Shown: positions 25,058 through 34,057 of the stretch, one piece after another | Layout of the letters: every line of letters starts with the position of its first letter | Numbering within the stretch: the first letter of the stretch is position 1 | NCBI GenBank assembly: GCA_002490775.1 | Contig: DKUR01000049.1 | Span: 18,725 to 54,636, forward strand | Reading direction: 5' to 3' | Origin: Lachnospiraceae bacterium UBA7199 | GTDB lineage: Bacteria; Bacillota; Clostridia; Lachnospirales; Lachnospiraceae | DNA: 35,912 nucleotides | Position numbers and translations under genes: made by a program | Notes under the pieces: generated by a model | The model's database searches: none | What the model was told of the DNA's origin: nothing | The model's input: the letters and a program-made list of their open reading frames with translations, nothing else

Positions 25058-25432
25058 AATTGTTATTTTTGCCGGTCCAAACGGTTCCGGCAAAAGTACA
25101 TTTACACAATTGTTAAAACCACCAATGGATTATATCAATGCTGATGAAATTAAAAAATATTTAAAATGTTCTGATTTAGAAGCGGCACAATTAGCAGAAA
25201 AACAACGTGAAGAACATTTGGTGCAGATGCAGGAATTTTGTTTTGAAACAGTGTTGTCAACAGAACGCAACTTAAAACTATGGTGGACATGATGTGCCGG
25301 AAGAAAAGGTAATTGCTAGATATGATAAAGCGTTGGCCCTAATTAAGGATGTGCTTTAACGAGTGTGATGATTGGCATTATGAAGATATATGCGCTTTGA
25401 CGGATACTTCAGATATGGAAGAAAAAATTTAA
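25032..25432 (+). pseudogene. zeta-type toxin kinase, internally deleted and frameshifted
   Basis: A GTG at 25032 behind AAAGGAG (25018-25024) opens 86 codons with zeta-toxin hallmarks: Walker A AGPNGSGKST, INADEI and FETVLST. The frame ends at a TGA (25290-25292). A second frame at 25285-25359 carries a recognisable later piece (GGHDVPEEKVIARYDKALAL), and a third frame at 25355-25432 (NECDDWHYEDIC) looks like a further remnant. An internal block is missing between FETVLST and GGHDV. Zeta toxins phosphorylate UDP-sugars in peptidoglycan synthesis; this one should be inactive. Confidence 0.75.
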
Positions 25433-25483
25433 ATTAGGGAAACAGAGTAATTAAAATTTTTGAGATGTGAAAATGCACAAAAG

Positions 25484-25504
25484 TTGCTACATGTAGTAAT
25501 TTTT
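25484..25504 (+). terminator. weak hairpin with T-run
   Basis: Ttgctac (25484-25490) faces gtagtaa (25493-25499) in a nearly perfect palindrome with one G-T pair and almost no loop, followed by five T's. It may end transcripts of the decayed toxin genes. Confidence 0.35.
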
Positions 25505-25573
25505 ATAAAACAATACTTTGCAGAGGAAGATCGTATTGCCCAAAGTGCCTATAGTTGATTGGGAGGAAATGCC

Positions 25574-26194
25574 GTGGCTGATAGTCATGAAAATATTAGA
25601 AAACAGGCTGAAATTCTTAGGGAATTGGGTATAACACCAATTTCAGAGGAACTGATTACACAGATAGAGAAAAGCTTTTACAATATGCCTGATGAAGTAA
25701 AAGATTCATTAAATGTTACAGCAATGCTGCTTAGCTGTATTGGCAGCGGCAACTTCGATATGAAGGAAAAAGCCTGGGTGCCTACTTCTGATATGGTATA
25801 CAGCTTTGATGTAGAGTCATTTGATTTTACTGGAATGTATACGCATTTTTTGCAAGGCATTATAGCCATTAGCAATAACGAATTTGAGATTACGCAAATA
25901 AAAGAGGATACAAGCGGCGTGGATTTTAATTCGGGAAGCGGAATACAAATCATACAATTTTGCTACAATGGGACGCCATACTCCTATAAAGCAAGGGCAA
26001 TGTATGACTGGTTTGATGAAGGGATGCTGGAGTTCATGAACCAGGTGCTGGAGAATGAGAAAAATCCCAAAAGACTGTATTTTATGAGTGATGGATATCA
26101 GGAGTGTATCGTTTTTTACTGTACACAATTTTGGGCAAAACGGTTTGAAAAAGCAACGGGATGTAGTTTGCAGGACAAACTAAGAAAGATGTAA
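25574..26194 (+). CDS. hypothetical protein, unknown family
   Basis: GTG 25574 follows gggagg (25560-25565) with an eight-base spacer; a TTG at 25559 is part of that ribosome binding site. The 206-residue product (MADSHENIRKQAEILRELGI at the N-terminus) has no signal peptide or membrane helix. A helical N-terminal third precedes a mixed region with several aromatic residues (YSFDVESFDFTGMY, YSYKARAMYDWFDEGM). I do not recognise a domain. It stands alone between the decayed toxin-antitoxin genes and the valS leader, a position typical of accessory cargo. Confidence 0.7.
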   Translation: MADSHENIRKQAEILRELGITPISEELITQIEKSFYNMPDEVKDSLNVTAMLLSCIGSGNFDMKEKAWVPTSDMVYSFDVESFDFTGMYTHFLQGIIAISNNEFEITQIKEDTSGVDFNSGSGIQIIQFCYNGTPYSYKARAMYDWFDEGMLEFMNQVLENEKNPKRLYFMSDGYQECIVFYCTQFWAKRFEKATGCSLQDKLRKM

Positions 26195-26245
26195 AAAGGA
26201 ACAGCCAGGTATGCAGAAAACAGGAGATTTGTTTTACAAAAGCAC

Positions 26246-26274
26246 TTGACAAATAAAAGACCTGTAACTATGAT
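26246..26274 (+). promoter_or_regulatory. sigma-A promoter of the valS T-box operon
   Basis: TTGACA (26246-26251), a 17-bp spacer and TATGAT (26269-26274), close to consensus. Transcription would begin near 26281. Confidence 0.85.
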
Positions 26275-26280
26275 AGAATC

Positions 26281-26615
26281 ATTAGATGAAAAGGCAGTGA
26301 AAAAGAGGAGTACGCATTTATCTCCTGTCAGAGAAGAAACCCTGCGGCCAATCAATTTTTGTTCGAATAGATTTTTGGCAGCAGCGCTGAAAGGTTTTAA
26401 GGAAGAAAATGTGGAAGGTAGCTTTGGAGCCGGAGAGCTGAACATGGGTTAAGCCGAAATATAGGTAAGCTTTCACGTTTTATCCCCGTTACAGGATAGG
26501 ACTCTTAATATGATAAATATTAGTAGTCGCTGAGTGATAAACGAAGGTGGTACCGCGTAATCAGATAAAAAGATGCGCCCTTTGCAGATAATTGTATCTG
26601 CGAGGGCGCTTTTTT
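26281..26615 (+). ncRNA. T-box leader (tRNA-sensing riboswitch) upstream of valS
   Basis: The leader of about 335 bases has the T-box antiterminator sequence AAGGTGGTACCGCG at 26544-26557. Its TGGT pairs with the ACCA end of uncharged tRNA whose discriminator is A, as in tRNA-Val. A terminator follows: gcgccct (26575-26581) with agggcgc (26603-26609), extended by gcagat and atctgc, then six T's (26610-26615). The upstream part should hold stem I; I could not assign the specifier codon with confidence. By position it controls valine-tRNA ligase in response to uncharged tRNA. Confidence 0.92.
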
Positions 26616-26665
26616 CTTCGCAGATCAAATCCCAAATGCATAAAAATAAGAAGAGGAGAAGCAGC

Positions 26666-29326
26666 ATGAGCAGAGAACTTGCAAAAACCTATGATCCCAA
26701 AGGGATTGAAGACAGACTTTATCAAAAGTGGCTTGATAAGAAGTATTTTCATGCCGAAGTAGATCATTCCAAAACACCCTTTACCATCGTCATCCCACCC
26801 CCAAATATTACGGGACAGCTTCACATGGGACATGCGTTGGATAATACCATGCAGGATATTTTGATTCGATTTAAGAGAATGCAGGGATACAATGCACTCT
26901 GGCAGCCTGGCACTGACCATGCCAGCATTGCAACAGAGGTTAAGATCATCGAAAAATTAAAGGAAGAGGGAATTAACAAGGAAGACCTTGGACGTGAGGG
27001 ATTTTTGGAGCGTGCATGGGAGTGGAAAAAGGAATATGGCGGGCGTATTATCAGCCAGTTGAAAAAGATGGGTTCTTCCTGTGACTGGGACAGAGAGCGC
27101 TTTACGATGGACGAGGGATGCAATAAGGCGGTAACGGAAGTGTTCTGCAAGATGCATGAAAAAGGCTGGATCTATAAAGGAAGCCGCATCATTAACTGGT
27201 GTCCGGTCTGCAATACCTCTATATCAGATGCTGAGGTAGAATATACAGAACAGGCAGGCCATTTCTGGCATATTAAATATCCGGTAATCGAGGAGGACGG
27301 TTCGGTAAGCACCACCCGGTTTGTGGAGTTTGCAACTACCAGACCGGAAACTATGCTGGGGGATACTGCTGTGGCAGTGAATCCAGAGGACGACAGGTAT
27401 AAGGATATTATAGGGAAAAAGCTTTTGCTTCCCATTGTAAATAGGGAAATTCCGGTAGTAGCCGATTCTTACGTGGATATGGAGTTTGGTACCGGCGTGG
27501 TTAAAATTACACCGGCTCATGATCCTAACGACTTTGAGGTAGGAAAACGTCATAACCTGCCAGAGATCAATATTTTGAATGATGATGCAACCATCAATGA
27601 AAATGGTGGTAAATTCTGCGGGATGGATCGGTATGAAGCAAGAAAAGCTATCGTAAAAGAACTTGATGAGATGGGGCTTTTGGTCAGGATTGAGGATTAT
27701 TCTCATAATGTAGGAACTCATGACCGCTGTAAAACAACCATTGAGCCTATGATTAAGCAGCAGTGGTTTGTAAAGATGGAAGAACTGATCAAGCCGGCAG
27801 TGGAAGCAGTAAAAAACGGAGATATTGAGCTGATTCCAAAGCGTATGGAAAAGATTTATTTTAACTGGACAGATAATATCCGGGACTGGTGTATTTCCAG
27901 ACAGCTCTGGTGGGGGCACAGAATTCCGGCTTATTACTGTGATAAATGTGGAGAGATTGTAGTTGCACCTGATGCGCCGGAGAAATGTCCTAAGTGTGGA
28001 CAGGAGCATTTTACACAGGACCCGGATACTTTGGATACATGGTTTTCTTCCGCGCTATGGCCTTTTTCAACCTTAGGCTGGCCGGAGCAGACAGAGGATC
28101 TTAAGTATTTTTATCCTACGGATGTATTAGTGACTGGCTATGATATTATTTTCTTCTGGGTAATCCGTATGATCTTTTCAGGATTTGAGCAGATGGGAGA
28201 AAAGCCCTTTAAGACGGTTTTATTTCACGGGCTGGTAAGGGATTCGAAGGGGCGGAAAATGAGCAAGTCTCTGGGAAATGGAATTGATCCCCTTGAAATT
28301 ATTGATCAATACGGAGCCGATGCACTGCGTCTTACCCTGATCACGGGAAATGCACCTGGGAATGATATGCGTTTTTATTATGAAAGGGTTGAGGCAAGCA
28401 GAAATTTTGCCAATAAGATTTGGAATGCATCCAGATTTATCATGATGAACATGCCGGAGGAAGGGCTTAAGACGGAAAATCCTTCCCTGGAGCCTGTGGA
28501 TAAATGGATTCTTTCTAAATTAAATACGCTGATCAAAGATGTGACTGATAATATGGACAGTTTTGAACTGGGAATTGCCGTTTCAAAGGTTTATGACTTT
28601 ATTTGGGATGAGTTTTGTGACTGGTACATTGAAATGGTAAAGCCAAGGCTTTATAATTCAGATGACCAGGAAAGTAAAAATGCGGCACTTTGGACATTAA
28701 AAACAGTGTTGATTGACGCCTTAAAGCTGCTTCATCCGTATATGCCTTTTATTACCGAAGAAATATTCTGCACTTTGCAGTCGGAGGAGGAATCTATTAT
28801 GATATCCTGCTGGCCCAAATATCAGGAAGAGTGGAATTTTGCAAAGGAAGAAAAGGATATTGAGATCATTAAGGAAGCTGTAAGAGGCATCAGAAATGTG
28901 CGCACGGAAATGAATGTTCCCCCCAGCAGAAAAGCGCAGGTGTTTGTGATCAGTGAACGGGAAGATGTATTAAGTGCATTTACAGAAGGAAAGTTGTTTT
29001 TTGCTTCACTTGCTTATGCTTCTGATGTGGTAATAAAGAAGGATCGGGCAGGCATTGCAGAGGATGCGGTGTCGGTGGTGACCGGAGGAGCAACGCTTTA
29101 TATACCCTTTGCAGAACTGGTGGATATCGGGCAGGAGCTTGAACGTCTTGCAAAAGAAGAAAAGAGACTTATGGGAGAACTTGCCCGGGTAAATGGTATG
29201 TTGAGTAATGAGAAATTTATCTCCAAGGCGCCTGAGGCTAAAATTGCCGAGGAGAGGGAAAAGCTGGAGAAATATACGCAGATGATGCGTCAGGTAAAGG
29301 ATCGTCTTGCTCAATTACAGAAGTAA
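26666..29326 (+). CDS. valS: Valine--tRNA ligase
   Basis: ATG 26666 follows gaggag (26653-26658); an in-frame extension to 26573 would read through the T-box terminator and is rejected. The 886-residue class I synthetase has HMGH (53-56), KMSKS (531-535), the editing domain (about 190-340), zinc-type cysteines (CDKCGEIV, CPKCGQEH), and a C-terminal coiled coil. It charges tRNA-Val and edits mischarged threonine. folC starts 16 bp after the stop, so both are probably under T-box control. Confidence 0.97.
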   Translation: MSRELAKTYDPKGIEDRLYQKWLDKKYFHAEVDHSKTPFTIVIPPPNITGQLHMGHALDNTMQDILIRFKRMQGYNALWQPGTDHASIATEVKIIEKLKEEGINKEDLGREGFLERAWEWKKEYGGRIISQLKKMGSSCDWDRERFTMDEGCNKAVTEVFCKMHEKGWIYKGSRIINWCPVCNTSISDAEVEYTEQAGHFWHIKYPVIEEDGSVSTTRFVEFATTRPETMLGDTAVAVNPEDDRYKDIIGKKLLLPIVNREIPVVADSYVDMEFGTGVVKITPAHDPNDFEVGKRHNLPEINILNDDATINENGGKFCGMDRYEARKAIVKELDEMGLLVRIEDYSHNVGTHDRCKTTIEPMIKQQWFVKMEELIKPAVEAVKNGDIELIPKRMEKIYFNWTDNIRDWCISRQLWWGHRIPAYYCDKCGEIVVAPDAPEKCPKCGQEHFTQDPDTLDTWFSSALWPFSTLGWPEQTEDLKYFYPTDVLVTGYDIIFFWVIRMIFSGFEQMGEKPFKTVLFHGLVRDSKGRKMSKSLGNGIDPLEIIDQYGADALRLTLITGNAPGNDMRFYYERVEASRNFANKIWNASRFIMMNMPEEGLKTENPSLEPVDKWILSKLNTLIKDVTDNMDSFELGIAVSKVYDFIWDEFCDWYIEMVKPRLYNSDDQESKNAALWTLKTVLIDALKLLHPYMPFITEEIFCTLQSEEESIMISCWPKYQEEWNFAKEEKDIEIIKEAVRGIRNVRTEMNVPPSRKAQVFVISEREDVLSAFTEGKLFFASLAYASDVVIKKDRAGIAEDAVSVVTGGATLYIPFAELVDIGQELERLAKEEKRLMGELARVNGMLSNEKFISKAPEAKIAEEREKLEKYTQMMRQVKDRLAQLQK

Positions 29327-29342
29327 TGAAAAAGGGAACTAT

Positions 29343-30641
29343 ATGACCACATATCAGGAAGCAGAAAACTATATTTTAGAGATACCCAAATTTGCAGGGA
29401 AAAATACCATTGAAGATACAGGAAAGATGCTGGCTCTCCTTGCAGGCAGCATGGAAGGCAGGATCATCCATGTGGCAGGCACAAACGGAAAAGGTTCCGT
29501 TTGTGCCTATTTGCGTGCAATTTTAATGAAAAGTGGATACAGTGTTGGTATGTTTACTTCTCCTCATTTAGAAACTATGCGGGAAAGAATATGCGTGAAT
29601 GAAGAAATGATATCAGAAAAGAAGTTTACGGAAATCTTTGAAAAAGTGAAGGATATATCTGTTCATGCAGGAAAAATGAGACTTGCACATCCCTCCTATT
29701 TTGAATTTTTATTTTTAATGGCAATGGTTTATTTTAAAGAAAAACGTCCTGATTATATTATTCTGGAAACAGGATTGGGAGGAAGATTAGATGCTACCAA
29801 TTGCGTAAGTCCTGATGTGTGTGTGATTACGGAGATTGGATATGATCATATGCAGTATCTTGGGGAGACGATCAGGGAGATTGCTGGCGAAAAAGCGGGA
29901 ATTATTAAGCCGGGAGTACCGGTGGTTTTTGTCGATAAAAGACCGGAAAGTACAGAAGTTTTGACCGAATATGCAAAAAAAATGGGCAGTCCTGTAGTTA
30001 AGATCGGAAAAGATAATATTTTGAATGTGAATATAAATAATAAAAATATTGATTTTTCTCTTTGCACTGGTTATTATAATTATGTTAGTCTTTTTTTGAA
30101 AACAAGAGCACTGTATCAGATTGAAAATGCATCTTTGGCAGTTGCGGCGGCGGAAACATTGCATGATGACCAAATTACGCCGGAGGTAATCAGAAAAGGC
30201 CTGTGGACGGCCTGCTGGCCAGGAAGGATGGAAGAAGCCTTATCTGACATTTTCTTAGATGGAGCCCATAATGAAGATGGGATAGAAGCATTTTTAAATA
30301 CAGTCAAAGAGGATGCCTGTAAAGGGAAACGACTGCTGCTATTCGGGGTAGTTATGGACAAGCAGTATCAGACAATGATTTCCCAAATAGCCAGTTCAGG
30401 TTTTTTTGCCCAGGCGGCAGTGACAGCGCTTGAAACAGACCGGAGCGTGTCTTTGGATGAATTAGAAGCTGTCTGGAGCCAGTATCAAATACCCTGTAGT
30501 TTTTTTGAAAAGGCAGAAGAGGCATACGATTATTTGAGGAAAAATAAAGGCAGAGAAGATAGGATTTATGTTGTTGGTTCGTTATATTTGATAGGGCAGA
30601 TAAAGTCTTTTATGAGGAGAATTCAGGATGATAGATTTTGA
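29343..30641 (+). CDS. folC: Folylpolyglutamate synthase / dihydrofolate synthase
   Basis: ATG 29343 follows aaaggga; a TTG at 29307 inside valS is rejected. The 432-residue ATP-dependent ligase has the Mur-ligase-like P-loop AGTNGKGSV (45-53), TSPHLETMRERI, ETGLGGRLDATN and a later DGAHNEDG. It adds glutamate to folates and may also make dihydrofolate. The length is normal. Its last codons overlap the start of a 48-residue gene, and the valS-folC pair is a common arrangement in Firmicutes. Confidence 0.94.
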   Translation: MTTYQEAENYILEIPKFAGKNTIEDTGKMLALLAGSMEGRIIHVAGTNGKGSVCAYLRAILMKSGYSVGMFTSPHLETMRERICVNEEMISEKKFTEIFEKVKDISVHAGKMRLAHPSYFEFLFLMAMVYFKEKRPDYIILETGLGGRLDATNCVSPDVCVITEIGYDHMQYLGETIREIAGEKAGIIKPGVPVVFVDKRPESTEVLTEYAKKMGSPVVKIGKDNILNVNINNKNIDFSLCTGYYNYVSLFLKTRALYQIENASLAVAAAETLHDDQITPEVIRKGLWTACWPGRMEEALSDIFLDGAHNEDGIEAFLNTVKEDACKGKRLLLFGVVMDKQYQTMISQIASSGFFAQAAVTALETDRSVSLDELEAVWSQYQIPCSFFEKAEEAYDYLRKNKGREDRIYVVGSLYLIGQIKSFMRRIQDDRF

Positions 30642-30774
30642 AGAAGAATTGAAGAAATTTCATCCCAGCCTTGAAGTTGAGGATGCGGAAGAAGCCATAT
30701 ATAATCAGGATTTAACTGATATGGCTGATATATTGATCAAATTGGCAGAAAAGACAAAAACGGAAGACGAATAA
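30628..30774 (+). CDS. 48-residue acidic microprotein downstream of folC
   Basis: ATG 30628 overlaps the folC stop by 14 bases and has gaggag (30613-30618) with a nine-base spacer. The product (MIDFEEELKKFHPSLEVEDA at the N-terminus) is strongly acidic, helical, and without a membrane segment or Cys. No family is recognised. The following gene begins 11 bp later behind aaggag, so it is embedded in the operon, which supports a real gene. Confidence 0.65.
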   Translation: MIDFEEELKKFHPSLEVEDAEEAIYNQDLTDMADILIKLAEKTKTEDE

Positions 30775-30785
30775 GGAGTGACGGC

Positions 30786-32225
30786 ATGATTTGTTATAAT
30801 TGTGGATGCCGTTTATCAGAACACGATTTTTGTACAAGCTGTGGTGCGGATGTGGCTCTTTATAAGAGAATTATGTTCATGTCCAATCGTTTTTATAATG
30901 AAGGACTGGAAAAGGCTACAGTGAGGGATCTATCCGGTGCAATTGTAAGTTTACGGCAAAGCTTGAAATTAAATAAGAATAATATAGACGCAAGGAATCT
31001 TTTGGGACTTGTGTATTTTGAAATGGGCGAAGTGGTAAATGCGTTAAGCGAGTGGGTTATCAGCAAAAATCTCCGCCCGAAAAAAAATATAGCCGACGAT
31101 TATATTGATATGATTCAGACCAATCAGGCAAGGCTGGATGCGATCAACCAAACCATAAAAAAATATAATCAGGCATTGCTTTACTGCTATCAGGATAGTC
31201 AGGATCTGGCCATAATACAGCTAAAAAAGGTCCTTTCATACAATCCCAAATATGTAAGTGCACACCAGCTTCTTGCACTTTTATATATTAATTCAGAGGA
31301 GTGGGAAAAGGCACAGCGGGAATTGGATAAGTGCTGCCATATAGATACCAATAATACAATTACACTGCGTTACCTAAAAGAGGTGGAGCACATGCTTATG
31401 CCGGAAGAAGCGGCAAAGAATGTGCCCAAAAGAAAGGCAGTTTCCAATAAAGCGGTACGCTATCAAAGTGGAAATGAAACTATTATCCAGCCCGTAAATA
31501 TAAAAGAGCCAAAAGGTGTATCGACACTTCTTAACTTGGGCATCGGTGTATTGATTGGTGTTGCCATTGCTTGTTTTTTGATTCTGCCCGGACAGATCCA
31601 GAGTGCAAAGGCAGAAATCAACAATGAACTGCGTATGGTGAGTGAACAATCAGATGCCAAGACTGCTACAATAGATGAACAGGAACAGGTGATACAAAAG
31701 CTGACGGAAGAAAAAACACAATTAAGCGAAGAACTTGCCGCTTATCAAGGGGCCAGCGGAAACGTGAAAGCAAATGACGGACTTATGATGGCGGTCAGGG
31801 CTTATCTGGAAAATCCTGAAGATATAGAAACCATTGCTTCTTGTTTAGAGGAGCTTGAAGAGGATGAGACAGACAAAGCAAATGAGACAGCGCAGGAACA
31901 GAAATCAGAAGCGTTTACAGCCTTATATAACAAATTAATAGAGGCTGTAGGAGCTGATCTGGCGGCTTTCTATTATAATTCCGGTTATAGCAGTTACCGG
32001 GCAGAGGATTATGAAGCAGCGATCCCTAATCTGCAAAGAGCCTATGAGTATGATGAGACTAACGGGGATGCACTGTTTAACCTTGGTAACAGCTATCGCA
32101 GAAGCGGTGATGATGATAAGGCAAAAGAAGTTTACGCAATGGTGATCGACAATTTCCCGGGAACAGAACTTGCAAACCGTTCGGAAACGAATCTGGCAGA
32201 AATCAATAATGCAGAACAAAATTAA
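30786..32225 (+). CDS. Zinc-ribbon, TPR and coiled-coil membrane protein
   Basis: The 479-residue protein opens with a zinc ribbon (C3, C6, C16, C19). Several TPR-like helical pairs follow (about 30-200), then a linker, one transmembrane helix near 250-271 (LNLGIGVLIGVAIACFLIL), an extracellular coiled coil of about 50 residues, and two more TPRs near the C-terminus (YSSYRAEDYEAAIPNLQRAY, GNSYRRSGDDDKAKEVY). The topology places a TPR domain on each side of the membrane. ATG 30786 follows aaggag. I know of no function; a scaffold is inferred. It ends the valS operon just before a strong terminator. Confidence 0.85.
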   Translation: MICYNCGCRLSEHDFCTSCGADVALYKRIMFMSNRFYNEGLEKATVRDLSGAIVSLRQSLKLNKNNIDARNLLGLVYFEMGEVVNALSEWVISKNLRPKKNIADDYIDMIQTNQARLDAINQTIKKYNQALLYCYQDSQDLAIIQLKKVLSYNPKYVSAHQLLALLYINSEEWEKAQRELDKCCHIDTNNTITLRYLKEVEHMLMPEEAAKNVPKRKAVSNKAVRYQSGNETIIQPVNIKEPKGVSTLLNLGIGVLIGVAIACFLILPGQIQSAKAEINNELRMVSEQSDAKTATIDEQEQVIQKLTEEKTQLSEELAAYQGASGNVKANDGLMMAVRAYLENPEDIETIASCLEELEEDETDKANETAQEQKSEAFTALYNKLIEAVGADLAAFYYNSGYSSYRAEDYEAAIPNLQRAYEYDETNGDALFNLGNSYRRSGDDDKAKEVYAMVIDNFPGTELANRSETNLAEINNAEQN

Positions 32226-32274
32226 ATTACGTTAGAACAAAGCCCACTGGCGGCCATTCTTATGTTAATACAAA

Positions 32275-32307
32275 AGAGAACATGCTATAAGTATGTTCTC
32301 TTTTTTT
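32275..32307 (+). terminator. intrinsic terminator of the valS operon
   Basis: Agagaacat (32275-32283) pairs perfectly with atgttctct (32293-32301) around a nine-base loop and runs into a stretch of T's to 32307. Confidence 0.9.
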
Positions 32308-32395
32308 AACAAACGGATGACTGGCTTTGCCTGGCATCCTTATGTTAGGAAAAGCGCTGGGCAGCGGCAGATCAAAAAAAGAAAGGGGAAGGAAT

Positions 32396-32704
32396 ATGGA
32401 AGAAAACTTTAAAGTGATCGACAATTACCTGATGGTGAAAATGCCGGAAGAAGTAGATCATCATAAATCGGTTTACATAAGTAAAACAGCCGATGAGTAT
32501 ATTATGAACGAAGGAGTGGGGAATGTGGTTTTTGACTTTGAAGATACCAGATTCATGGACAGCTCCGGAATAGGGGTTATTATTGGAAGATATAAGAAGA
32601 TATCCTATTTTGGGGGTAAAGTGTTTGCAATCAATACGGATACCAGAATCAAGAGAACCTTGATGATATGCGGTTTACATAAAGTGATTGAGATAATGGA
32701 ATGA
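32396..32704 (+). CDS. spoIIAA: Anti-sigma F factor antagonist SpoIIAA
   Basis: ATG 32396 follows aaggggaagga; an in-frame extension to 32327 starts close to the terminator and is rejected. The 102-residue STAS-domain protein has FMDSSGIGVIIGRYK, in which Ser57 matches the serine phosphorylated by SpoIIAB in Bacillus subtilis. The dephosphorylated form frees sigma F in the forespore. spoIIAB follows after 12 bp. A sigma-H or sigma-A promoter should lie between 32308 and 32395, but I could not identify one. Confidence 0.93.
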   Translation: MEENFKVIDNYLMVKMPEEVDHHKSVYISKTADEYIMNEGVGNVVFDFEDTRFMDSSGIGVIIGRYKKISYFGGKVFAINTDTRIKRTLMICGLHKVIEIME

Positions 32705-32716
32705 AAGGAAAAAAAT

Positions 32717-33235
32717 ATGGAAACAGGACAAAAAGATATAAGCAGGACAAAAAATGAAATGTCCCTGAAAAATGAAATGCAGATTACATTTGATGCAGTT
32801 TCAGTAAATGAAGCCTTTGCAAGAGTTGCAGTTGCGGCTTTTGTAACTCCGCTAAATCCTACTATCGAAGAAGTTTCAGATATAAAGACAGCGGTCTCAG
32901 AGGCAGTGACCAATGCAATCATTCATGGATATGATGCAGAATTTATGAAGGAAGGAAATTCTAAATCCCCTAATAAAGTATATTTAAGCTGTATAATAGA
33001 GGATGATGTGCTGTATGTTGAGGTGAAGGATAAGGGAAAGGGCATTGCAGATGTAGAACAGGCTATGGAGCCGCTTTTTACAACAAAGCCGGAAATGGAC
33101 AGATCTGGAATGGGATTTGCTTTTATGGAAGCCTTTATGGATGACTTAGAGGTGATTTCACAGCCAAATATGGGAACTATAATACGAATGAAGAAAAAAC
33201 TGGGAACTACGCCATGGATTGGATACGAGGAATGA
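32717..33235 (+). CDS. spoIIAB: Anti-sigma F factor and kinase SpoIIAB
   Basis: The 172-residue GHKL-type kinase has its N box in AVSEAVTNAIIHGY and its G box in VKDKGKGIAD, then MDRSGMGFAFME. It phosphorylates SpoIIAA and holds sigma F inactive. The protein is about 25 residues longer than the B. subtilis form, partly from a charged N-terminus before LKNEMQITFDAVSVNEAFAR. The ATG at 32717 has an aagga site, but a start at Met15 would restore a more usual length. sigF follows after 3 bp. Confidence 0.93.
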   Translation: METGQKDISRTKNEMSLKNEMQITFDAVSVNEAFARVAVAAFVTPLNPTIEEVSDIKTAVSEAVTNAIIHGYDAEFMKEGNSKSPNKVYLSCIIEDDVLYVEVKDKGKGIADVEQAMEPLFTTKPEMDRSGMGFAFMEAFMDDLEVISQPNMGTIIRMKKKLGTTPWIGYEE

Positions 33236-33238
33236 GTC

Positions 33239-33964
33239 ATGGCGGAGAATTCAGTACTGATCGAAAGGGCACAGGCAGGAGAAAAGGAAGCAAGAGAAGT
33301 ACTGATAGAGCAGAATCTGGGGCTGGTGCATCATATCGTTAAACGATTTTTGGGAAGAGGATATGAGGCGGAAGATTTGTTTCAGATCGGCGTAATTGGT
33401 TTAATCAAATCAATTGATAAATTTAATACGGAATATGATGTAAAATTTTCTACCTATGCAGTTCCACTGATCACAGGGGAGATTAAAAGATTTATCAGAG
33501 ATGACGGGATGGTAAAGATATCCAGAACGCTGAAGGAAAATGGAATGCGGGTTAAATATGCAAGGGAGCGCCTGGGAGGAAAACTTGGCAGAGAGCCTAC
33601 TTTAGCAGAGGTGTCAAAAGAAGCGTCACTTACTGTTGAGGAGGTGGTGCTGGCTATGGAAGCCAATGTTCATGTGGAATCTATCTATAAGTCAGTTTAT
33701 CAAAATGACGGTAATGAGATTTTTATGGTGGATCAACTGGCGGATGAAAGACAAAATGAGCAGGAAACAGTTTTAAATCATTTGGTGGTGGATCAATTGA
33801 TCGGAGAACTGCCTCAAAAAGAGCAGAAGCTGATAAGGCTCAGATATTATCAGGAAAAAACACAGACCGAGGTGGCGAAGGTGCTGGGGATCAGTCAGGT
33901 GCAGGTAAGCCGGCTGGAGAAAAAAATATTGTTGGATATGCGTCAGAAGATGGCCGGACTTTAG
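33239..33964 (+). CDS. sigF: RNA polymerase sigma factor SigF (forespore)
   Basis: The 241-residue sigma-70 family protein has region 2 (NLGLVHHIVKRFLGRGYEAE, DLFQIGVIGLIKSIDKF), region 3 and region 4 (LIRLRYYQEKTQTEVAKVLG, then SQVQVSRLEKKIL). Its place after spoIIAA and spoIIAB identifies it as sigma F, the first forespore-specific sigma factor of sporulation. The ATG lies 3 bp after the spoIIAB stop, so translation is likely coupled. A gap of about 90 bp without a clear terminator leads to the next gene. Confidence 0.95.
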   Translation: MAENSVLIERAQAGEKEAREVLIEQNLGLVHHIVKRFLGRGYEAEDLFQIGVIGLIKSIDKFNTEYDVKFSTYAVPLITGEIKRFIRDDGMVKISRTLKENGMRVKYARERLGGKLGREPTLAEVSKEASLTVEEVVLAMEANVHVESIYKSVYQNDGNEIFMVDQLADERQNEQETVLNHLVVDQLIGELPQKEQKLIRLRYYQEKTQTEVAKVLGISQVQVSRLEKKILLDMRQKMAGL

Positions 33965-34057
33965 TTGACATAATATTCTTTTTATAGTAAGTTATATTAT
34001 GTTGATGTATGTCCATCGGTTAAATCTAAGGCGACAGGCAGTATACAGAGGATACAA

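Noticed and set aside
26573..26665. N-terminal extension of ValS
   Set aside because: It begins inside the T-box terminator; ATG 26666 has a proper ribosome binding site.
33965..34000. TTGACA at 33965-33970 as a promoter for the secreted hydrolase
   Set aside because: No acceptable -10 box lies 16-18 bp downstream, and no sigma-F-type pair was found either.
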